From CAZYTO01 sp964650405 (GTDB taxonomy: Bacteria > Acidobacteriota > Thermoanaerobaculia > Gp7-AA8), in assembly GCA_964650405.1 (NCBI GenBank), contig CAZYTO010000167.1, positions 1 through 12,673 of the forward strand: DNA of 12,673 bases. The letters run 5' to 3'. How positions within the stretch are numbered: the first letter of the stretch is position 1; each line of letters starts with the position of its first letter. The notes below the pieces were generated by a model. That model searched no databases and was not told the origin of the DNA. It saw only the letters and a program-made list of their open reading frames with translations. This document shows, piece by piece, positions 8,029 to 12,673 of the stretch. The position numbers and the translations under genes are program-made.

Positions 8029-8889
8029 ATGTCGGACCAGGAGATCCCCCACAATGAGCTTGCGGCCTTCGGCGAAGACCTGCGCCGGGAGCGGGAGATC
8101 CGCGGCATTTCCCTCAAGGAGATCGCCGACGCCACGAAGATCAGCCGCCGCTTCCTCGAGGCTATCGAGAAGAACGATCACAAGACCCTGCCGGCTCCGG
8201 TCTTCACCCGCGGTTTCGTCCGCGAGTACGCGCGGTATCTCGGTCTGAACACCGAGGAGATCGTCACTCGCTACAACTACGGCGCGGCGAGCGATGACCG
8301 CATCGAGAAGTCCGCGCATCTGGCCAGCCTCGTGCCCGAACGGGCGGCGCCGGAGGAGAAGCCGCCGGCCCGGCCGCGCGGCATCCCCACGCCGCTGGCG
8401 CGGATCGACCGCGGCGTCTACGTCCTTCTGCTCATCGCCCTAGCACTCGGCGGAGCAATCTACTGGGCCGTGAAGAATCGCGGCCACCTCACCGGCTCGG
8501 TCGATACCGCCGAATCCGGGCACGAGGCGCCTGCGAAGCCTGCCGCGGTTGCCGTCGTTCCGCCGCCCACAAACACCTCCGTCCCTCCCCCGGTCAACGA
8601 CAACACGCTCCGGTTGACCATGAACTTCATCGACGCCTCCTGGATCATGCTCGAGATCGACCATCAGACGATCAGCTTCGATGCGGAAAGAGGAACGAAG
8701 AAGTCCTTCGAGGCCAAGGATCGCTTCCGGTTCCGGACCATCGGGAATGCCGGCGGCCTGGAAATGACCTTGAACGACGTGCACATCCCGCCGCTGGGGC
8801 GTGAAGGGCAGGTCCTTCACGACCGCATCTTCGACCGCGATTACCTGCAGCGGGCCCGTGCCGCCGGCCCGGCCGCCACCCAGCCATGA
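8029..8889 (+). CDS. rodZ: RodZ-like HTH membrane protein (HTH_25 + TM + DUF4115)
   Basis: A 286-residue bitopic membrane protein. Residues 12-80 form a cytoplasmic Xre-type helix-turn-helix of the HTH_25 kind (RREREIRGISLKEIADATKI, then FLEAIEKNDHKTLPAPVFTRGFVREYARYLGL split across the fold). This is the domain by which RodZ binds MreB. A Pro/Arg-rich linker leads to one membrane helix at 129-147 (VYVLLLIALALGGAIYWAV). A Pro-rich periplasmic linker and a beta-rich DUF4115 domain (about 193-262) follow. In characterised bacteria RodZ links the MreB elongation machinery to the membrane, but here that role is inferred from architecture. The last 4 nt overlap the next gene (ATGA). Its neighbours are two copies of a helical-repeat family, not the usual ispG/miaB-type partners. 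Confidence 0.85.
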   Translation: MSDQEIPHNELAAFGEDLRREREIRGISLKEIADATKISRRFLEAIEKNDHKTLPAPVFTRGFVREYARYLGLNTEEIVTRYNYGAASDDRIEKSAHLASLVPERAAPEEKPPARPRGIPTPLARIDRGVYVLLLIALALGGAIYWAVKNRGHLTGSVDTAESGHEAPAKPAAVAVVPPPTNTSVPPPVNDNTLRLTMNFIDASWIMLEIDHQTISFDAERGTKKSFEAKDRFRFRTIGNAGGLEMTLNDVHIPPLGREGQVLHDRIFDRDYLQRARAAGPAATQP

Positions 8890-10007
8890 GCGGCGCCACT
8901 CCCGAAGCACCCGTCGATTTCTCGGCTGCGGCCATCATCCAGCGCCTGGGGGCGGGCGAGTATCCGCCGGAGGTCGTGGCCAACATCGCCGCGGGCTTCC
9001 TGGCGCTGGAGCAGGACGATCTCATCGCCGTCCTGGCGTTTCTGGCCTCGTCGGCCGAGGATGAGCCGACCCGCCTCGCGGCGCGGACGTCGCTGAGCGA
9101 CATCCCTCCCCGCAGCATCGGGTCGTTCGCCACGAACGAGAATGCGGTTCCGGAGCATCTGGAGCTGCTGCTGCGCGCGACCGACGACGTGCCCCTGCTC
9201 GAGGCCCTGATCCGCAACAGGGCCGTTCGCGACGAAGCGGTGGAGGAACTGGCCCGCCGCGCCGACGGGCAGGTGCAGGAAGTCATCGCCATCAACCAGT
9301 CGCGGATCCTCCGCTCGCCTCAGATCCTCGATGCCCTCGAGGCGAATCCGTCGCTCACCCAGGACGTGCGCCGGCGCATCCTCGAGACGCGCGAGGAGTT
9401 CTTCGCCAAGAAGGCCCGGCAGGAGGCCGAGCGGGCCCTCGAGGAAGAGGATGACCAAGAGGAACGGGCCATCGACCTCCCTCTCGATGCCATTCACGAT
9501 CTGCTCGAGAAGGCGGCCACCGGGGAAGGGGAAGACGGGTCTCCGGCCGGCTCGGTAGAACCTACCGAGGTCGAGAAGAAGGATCCCTCGAAGATGTCGG
9601 TCTTCGCCCGGATCCTGAACATGTCCGTCTCGGAGAAGGTGCAACTGGCGTTCAAGGGAGGGAGGAGCGAGCGGCTCGTGCTGGTCCGGGACCGGAACAG
9701 GCTGGTTTGCAGCGCGGCCATGCGGAATCCCCGGATGACCGATCAGGAGGTCGAGATGATCGCCGGCATGAGAAATGTCGACGACGAAGTGATGCGGCTC
9801 ATCGCCTTCAAGCGGGAATGGATGGCAAAGTACAGCATCTTGATCGCCCTGGCCCGCAACCCGAAGGTTCCGATTGCTATTGTTCTCCCGTTGATCAATC
9901 GATTAACCTTACGGGATTTGAAATTCCTGAAAGACGACAAAGGTGTCTCGGAAGCCGTCCGGGCCTTTGCCCGCAAGGCTTTCGCACAAAGATCGCAAAA
10001 GTCCTGA
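8886..10007 (+). CDS. Helical-repeat protein B with charged linker (paralogue of the gene at 7267)
   Basis: A 373-residue cytoplasmic, alpha-helical protein. The N-terminal region (about 15-172) has HEAT-like helix pairs (NRAVRDEAVEELARRADG, NPSLTQDVRRRILETREEF). Residues 175-235 are a highly charged linker with a run of acidic residues. The C-terminal domain (246-366) starts MSVSEKVQLAFKGG and contains NPRMTDQEVE, REWMAKYSILIALARNP and LTLRDLKFL, matching protein A in register. I recall similar uncharacterised proteins in Acidobacteria and Deltaproteobacteria, but no known function. The ATG overlaps the RodZ-like stop in ATGA, and the stop is directly followed by the J-domain gene's ATG, so all are probably made in step. 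Confidence 0.78.
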   Translation: MSGATPEAPVDFSAAAIIQRLGAGEYPPEVVANIAAGFLALEQDDLIAVLAFLASSAEDEPTRLAARTSLSDIPPRSIGSFATNENAVPEHLELLLRATDDVPLLEALIRNRAVRDEAVEELARRADGQVQEVIAINQSRILRSPQILDALEANPSLTQDVRRRILETREEFFAKKARQEAERALEEEDDQEERAIDLPLDAIHDLLEKAATGEGEDGSPAGSVEPTEVEKKDPSKMSVFARILNMSVSEKVQLAFKGGRSERLVLVRDRNRLVCSAAMRNPRMTDQEVEMIAGMRNVDDEVMRLIAFKREWMAKYSILIALARNPKVPIAIVLPLINRLTLRDLKFLKDDKGVSEAVRAFARKAFAQRSQKS

Positions 10008-10667
10008 ATGAAGGTGAACTATTACGAGGTGCTGGGAGTCGAACGTTCGGCATCCGATTCGGAGATCCGCGAGCGGTTCCGCAAGCTTGCGCGGGAGAGC
10101 CACCCCGATCGTTACCGGGGTCCCGACAAGGCCGATGCCGAGCGAAAGTTCCAGACTCTCACCGAGGCTGTCAACGTGCTGACCAATCCCGCGAGGAGAA
10201 AGCAGCACGATGGGGAGCTGTCCGCCGGTAAGACGGCTGGACCTGCCGATTTCTCGCAGGTGGCCAAGGCCTACATGGCCAAGGGTGTGAAGGCCTACAA
10301 GGACGGCGATATCCGCGCCGCCTACGAAAACTTCGACATGGCCGTGAAGCACAACCCCAACGACGCCAAGGCCTTCCACTACCTGGCCATCGCGGCCATG
10401 AAGATTCCGGCCTATGCGCGGCAGGCCGTACAGGCCATCGAGACCGCCGTGCAGAAGGAGCCGGTCAACCCGACGTACCTCAAGGACGCGGGCCTCATCT
10501 GCAAGCGCGCCGGGCTGCCTGCCAAGGCCGAGCGCTACCTCGAGGAAGCACTGAAATGGGATCCGGACAATGCCGAGGTGCAGACCGCGCTCGCGGACCT
10601 GCGGCTCAGCCGGGGTGAGTCGAAAGAAGGAGCAAAGGGCTTCACCCTCTTCTCGAAGAAGAGCTGA
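10008..10667 (+). CDS. J-domain (DnaJ-like) protein with C-terminal TPRs
   Basis: A 219-residue cytoplasmic co-chaperone-like protein. Residues 4-69 are a J domain with YYEVLGV at the start and the HPD triad at 32-34, needed to stimulate DnaK ATPase. There is no Gly/Phe region, zinc finger or DnaJ C-terminal domain, so it is a class C J protein. Residues 85-190 carry about three TPRs (KAYKDGDIRAAYENFDMAVK, then the stretch ending AVQKEP, then the stretch ending ALKWDP). This build suggests DnaK is recruited to a specific client, perhaps a partner encoded next to it. The ATG directly follows the previous TGA with no gap, and the stop is 6 nt before the PP2C gene. Confidence 0.9.
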   Translation: MKVNYYEVLGVERSASDSEIRERFRKLARESHPDRYRGPDKADAERKFQTLTEAVNVLTNPARRKQHDGELSAGKTAGPADFSQVAKAYMAKGVKAYKDGDIRAAYENFDMAVKHNPNDAKAFHYLAIAAMKIPAYARQAVQAIETAVQKEPVNPTYLKDAGLICKRAGLPAKAERYLEEALKWDPDNAEVQTALADLRLSRGESKEGAKGFTLFSKKS

Positions 10668-10673
10668 GCGGAC

Positions 10674-11432
10674 ATGCAAGTGAAAGCGTACGGACTAACC
10701 CACGTCGGGCGGCAGCGGCAGCACAACGAGGACTCCTTCCTCGTCGCCGATGAGGCGCACCTCTACCTCGTCGCCGACGGAATGGGTGGTCATGCCGCGG
10801 GCGAGATCGCCTCGCGCATCGCCGTCGATTCGATCTCCGAGTTCATCCTTCATACCAAGGAAGACGACGGGACGTGGCCGCACGCGTACGACGAGCACCT
10901 GAAGCGGTCCACCAACCGCCTCATGGCCGCCCTGAAGCTCGCCAATGCCCGCGTGCTGGAGGCGATGAAGAAGGATGCCCGCCTCCGCGGCATGGGCACC
11001 ACCGTCGTGGCCTGCCTGGCCGACGAGGACACCATGTCCGTGGCCCACGTCGGCGACTCGCGCGCCTACCTGATCCGGGCCGGTGCGCTCTCCCGCCTGA
11101 CCAACGACCACTCCTGGGTCTTCGAGCAGGTCCAGGCCGGAATGCTCACCCCCGAGGAAGCCGAGAAGCATCCCCTCCGCAACGTCATCACCCGCGCCCT
11201 CGGCGGTGCCCTCCAGGTCACGCCCGACGCGCACGAAGTGGTCAGCCAGCCCGGCGACGTCTACCTCCTCTGCTCCGACGGCCTCACCGGCATGGTTCCG
11301 GAAGAAGAGATCCTTCGCGCGGTGAAGGAAAACGCCGAGGACCTCGAGAAGGCCTGCCGTGTGCTCATCGACACTGCGAACGAACGGGGCGGACTCGACA
11401 ACGTGACCGCGATCCTGGTGACGACGGTTTGA
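10674..11432 (+). CDS. PP2C-type (PPM) serine/threonine protein phosphatase
   Basis: A 252-residue, metal-dependent cytoplasmic phosphatase of the Stp1/PrpC type. All core motifs are present: HNED (17-20), VADGMGGHAAGEIAS (33-47), GMGTT (106-110), HVGDSRAY (125-132), HSWV (146-149), CSDGLTGMV (200-208) and GGLDNVTAILV (239-249). The aspartates expected to hold the metals (D20, D35, D202, D242) are intact, so it should be active. Such enzymes usually oppose a Hanks-type Ser/Thr kinase, but no kinase is encoded in this window. As the last gene of the RodZ-like run, it may act on a protein of that group, which is inference. No clear rho-independent terminator follows. Confidence 0.94.
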   Translation: MQVKAYGLTHVGRQRQHNEDSFLVADEAHLYLVADGMGGHAAGEIASRIAVDSISEFILHTKEDDGTWPHAYDEHLKRSTNRLMAALKLANARVLEAMKKDARLRGMGTTVVACLADEDTMSVAHVGDSRAYLIRAGALSRLTNDHSWVFEQVQAGMLTPEEAEKHPLRNVITRALGGALQVTPDAHEVVSQPGDVYLLCSDGLTGMVPEEEILRAVKENAEDLEKACRVLIDTANERGGLDNVTAILVTTV

Positions 11433-11471
11433 GGCCGGGCACCCTACACGTCACCCTCGACCCGAACCCTC

Positions 11472-11513
11472 CACGGACAACGGATAACGACCAACGGACA
11501 ACGAACAACGACC
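11472..11513 (+). repeat. Heptamer tandem repeat abutting the selenoprotein start codon
   Basis: Six consecutive 7-nt units end exactly at the ATG: CACGGAC, AACGGAT, AACGACC, AACGGAC, AACGAAC, AACGACC. Read two nucleotides earlier in phase, most units fit NCAACGR. There is no ribosome binding site between the array and the ATG. A second array with the closely related unit NCAGCGR lies at 12181-12243, also just upstream of a start codon. Confidence 0.8.
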
Positions 11514-11741
11514 ATGCACATCCGTATCGACTACTGCGGCGTTTGAAACTACCTTCCGCGAGCCTCCAGTTTGGCGGCCACGTTGAAGAAAGAGCTCGGC
11601 GTAGACAGCGAAGTCGTGCGCGGCAGCGGCGGCATCTTCGTCGTGAGCCTCGACGGGAAAAAGATCTTCTCCAAGCACGACGAGGGCCGCTTCCCGACCG
11701 AGAAGGAGATCGTCGAGAAGGTCCGGAAGCTGAGCGCGTAG
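11514..11741 (+). CDS. SelW-like selenoprotein (Rdx family) with in-frame TGA decoded as selenocysteine
   Basis: A 75-codon gene read from ATG at 11514 to TAG at 11739-11741, with one internal TGA at 11544-11546 (codon 11). With U for TGA the protein begins MHIRIDYCGVUNYLPRASSL. It has a beta strand, a CxxU redox motif in the thioredoxin-like position, a PRA block in the following helix, RGSGGIFVVSLDGKKIFSK in the middle and FPTEKEIVEKV near the end. This is the full order of features of the SelW/SelT/SelH (Rdx) family, where the motif is CxxC or CxxU. The family is thought to act in thiol redox chemistry. Length fits SelW (about 75-90). No other start lies in frame between it and the upstream TGA at 11430. 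No Shine-Dalgarno site is seen. Confidence 0.85.
11562..11578 (+). promoter_or_regulatory. Candidate bacterial SECIS hairpin
   Basis: Starting 15 nt after the TGA, GCCTCC and GGCGGC can pair around the 5-nt loop AGTTT (11568-11572), giving five GC pairs with one T-C mismatch. The loop has G at its second position and begins 21 nt after the TGA. As I recall, bacterial SECIS elements need a small hairpin downstream of the UGA with a G in the first two loop positions and a spacing of about 16-37 nt, so this fits. The stem is short, and a competing CCGC/GCGG pairing (11556-11577) exists. Confidence 0.5.
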
Positions 11742-11841
11742 CTCAACGTCACGTTTCGAGGTGAACGAGAACCCCTCACCCAGGTCCCTCCGCTGGCTGC
11801 CCTGAAGTCGATTTACGGCATGGCGGACTTGCGCTGCGGGA

Positions 11842-11867
11842 CCGACCCTCTCCCGCGGGGAGAGGGT
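11842..11867 (+). repeat. REP-like palindromic repeat, copy 1
   Basis: CCG followed by a hairpin with arms ACCCTCTCCC and GGGAGAGGGT and a 3-nt GCG loop (10 perfect base pairs). No T-tract follows, so it does not look like a normal rho-independent terminator. An exact 26-nt copy occurs in the opposite orientation at 12055-12080. Confidence 0.8.
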
Positions 11868-12054
11868 GCGGAACGCGCTGACTTGTTCAAGTGGACGCTG
11901 GTCGATGATCGACGACCGCCACGTGCAGTTGGCGCGCGCACGACGAACCCAGGGGCGTGGATAGCGCAGAGGACTTGAAGGGCGTGGCCCGCTCAGTTGG
12001 AACGCCGACGCGCTCGGTGACGCAGACTTAATACGCCTGAAGCACGCGCGCCCT

Positions 12055-12080
12055 ACCCTCTCCCCGCGGGAGAGGGTCGG
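12055..12080 (-). repeat. REP-like palindromic repeat, copy 2 (inverted)
   Basis: This is the exact reverse complement of the 26 nt at 11842-11867, including the CCG flank, which here lies on the right as CGG. The orientation-specific flank shows it is an inverted second copy and not just a palindrome. The two copies bracket about 187 nt of gene-free DNA, as in a BIME-type REP pair. Confidence 0.8.
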
Positions 12081-12180
12081 CCACGGAGCGCGCAATCTGG
12101 CGAAGAGCGAGTGAGTTGTCCGGCCGTCAGCGCGGAGTGGCCGGGGTGAGAGGATTCTCCCGAAGACGACGACCCGCGAA

Positions 12181-12243
12181 CAGCGGCCAGCGGCCAGGCG
12201 AACAGCGACCAGCGATCCGCCAACAGCGAGCAGCGAGCAGCGA
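12181..12243 (+). repeat. Heptamer tandem repeat upstream of the GerW-family gene
   Basis: Nine contiguous 7-nt units: CAGCGGC twice, CAGGCGA, ACAGCGA, CCAGCGA, TCCGCCA, ACAGCGA and GCAGCGA twice. Most fit NCAGCGR. The array ends 13 nt before the ATG at 12257. It differs from the array before the selenoprotein gene mainly by G for A at one fixed position of the unit. Confidence 0.8.
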
Positions 12244-12256
12244 TATCATCCGCCGC

Positions 12257-12591
12257 ATGAGCGATTCCAGTTTCGTCGAGCGCCTGGCCTCGACCATCCA
12301 GACCAATGCCAATGCCCGCCAGATCTTCGGCGATCCGGTGGAGCGCGACGGCGTGACGGTCATCCCCGTGGCCCGCGTGAGCTGGAGCTTCGGTGGCGGC
12401 GGCGTCGGTCAAGGCCCGGGCGAACGCAGCGGCGGGGGAGGGGGCGCCCGCGTGACGTCGATCGGCTACATCGAGGTGCGCCAGGGCTCCAGCGAGTTCA
12501 AGCCATCCACGATCCGGCCGACATGTCCATGCCCATCCTCCCCGGCCTCGGTGGCCTTCTCGCCGGAGTCATCCTCGCCAAGCTGGTGTAA
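12257..12591 (+). pseudogene. GerW/YtfJ-family protein gene with a one-base frameshift
   Basis: ATG at 12257 opens a frame with the clear GerW/YtfJ (spore_YtfJ) pattern: ARQIFGDPVERDGVTVIPVA, then SWSFGGGGVGQGPG, a Gly-rich run, and RVTSIGYIEVRQG. After EFKP (near 12503) the frame becomes low-complexity nonsense and stays open to the window edge. In the +1-shifted frame the natural ending continues at once: IHDPADMSMPILPGLGGLLA and GVILAKLV, then TAA at 12589-12591. One missing base, most simply a C in AAGCCC at about 12503-12505, would restore a 111-residue protein. It could be a true mutation or a base lost in assembly. Relatives occur in spore formers and also in non-sporulating bacteria, so this does not show sporulation. 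Confidence 0.8.
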
Positions 12592-12593
12592 CC

Positions 12594-12663
12594 GAGGTTG
12601 CGGGGTTAAGGGGTTGCGAGGTTACTATGGGTACCCCGCAACCCTCCAACCTCGCAACCTCGA
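12594..12663. repeat. Inverted array of about 8-nt units, able to form a long hairpin
   Basis: GGTTGCGGGG (12596-12605) and GGTTGCGAGGTT (12612-12623) are followed by their reverse complements CCCCGCAACC (12634-12643) and AACCTCGCAACC (12648-12659). The right half reads as successive AACCTCGN-type units. The exact partners cross, but the units are similar enough to nest with few mismatches, giving a hairpin around ACTATGGGTA. It begins 2 nt after the restored GerW stop and may help end transcription, although there is no T-tract. Confidence 0.6.
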
Positions 12664-12673
12664 CAACCTTCGA

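Larger units (their letters stand above)
11742..12256. other. 515-nt intergenic stretch without a supported gene
   Basis: No frame here shows a recognisable protein or gene-like start context on either strand. The stretch holds the two palindromic 26-nt repeats, a short perfect palindrome GTCGAT-G-ATCGAC near 11907-11919, and the heptamer array before the GerW-family gene. I see no tRNA, rRNA, integrase or transposase remnant. Confidence 0.6.

Noticed and set aside
11433..11513. Continuation of the PP2C protein through its TGA into the selenoprotein frame
   Set aside because: The two genes are in the same frame, but the PP2C motif set is complete before its TGA and the intervening codons encode only the heptamer repeat, so a long fusion by read-through is unlikely.
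11842..11867. Rho-independent terminator for the selenoprotein gene
   Set aside because: The hairpin is strong but has no T-tract, lies 100 nt past the stop, and has an exact inverted copy nearby, which fits a REP-like element better.
11451..12095. Minus-strand open frame of 214 codons covering the selenoprotein and the repeats
   Set aside because: It crosses a palindromic repeat twice, is antisense to the better-supported Rdx gene and has no family features.
11472..12243. CRISPR array from short tandem repeats
   Set aside because: Units are 7 nt with no spacers, and the two arrays are separated by genes and other repeats.

Overview
This GC-rich bacterial window holds about 14 genes in three blocks. 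Dense packing, frequent TTG/GTG starts, few Shine-Dalgarno sites and a RodZ-like / helical-repeat / J-domain / PP2C gene string suggest a Gram-negative-type bacterium. Acidobacteriota is my best guess, but it is a guess from general family knowledge. The organism probably decodes UGA as selenocysteine, because a SelW-type selenoprotein gene is visible.

Block 1 (1-7144) is an envelope or extracellular polysaccharide locus. Two methyltransferase genes (the first cut by the window edge) run rightward in tandem. Facing them on the minus strand, read from right to left, are an O-antigen ligase/polymerase-like membrane protein, a small membrane-anchored TPR protein, a nucleotide-sugar epimerase/dehydratase with its own consensus -10 promoter, a two-domain membrane protein joining a WecA/TagO-type sugar-1-phosphate transferase to the N-terminal part of a CapD/WbpM-type protein, and a GT4 glycosyltransferase. 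Together they would start a lipid-linked glycan, supply and modify its sugars, extend it and polymerise or ligate it.

Block 2 (7267-11432) is a rightward, tightly coupled five-gene run: helical-repeat protein A, a RodZ-like HTH-membrane protein, helical-repeat protein B, a J-domain/TPR protein and a PP2C-type serine/threonine phosphatase. Junctions are 4-nt overlaps or short gaps. Proteins A and B share a repeat module, and A contains it twice. The function is unknown to me. The context suggests a cytoplasmic scaffold or signalling system tied to cell shape or envelope.

Block 3 (11433-12673) is looser. It holds a 75-codon SelW-like selenoprotein gene with an in-frame TGA in a CxxU motif and a candidate bacterial SECIS element, a 515-nt gene-free stretch with two inverted copies of a 26-nt palindromic repeat, and a GerW/YtfJ-family gene broken by an apparent one-base deletion. 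Heptameric tandem repeats of shared consensus NCARCGR lie just upstream of both the selenoprotein and the GerW start codons. The window ends in an inverted array of about 8-nt units.
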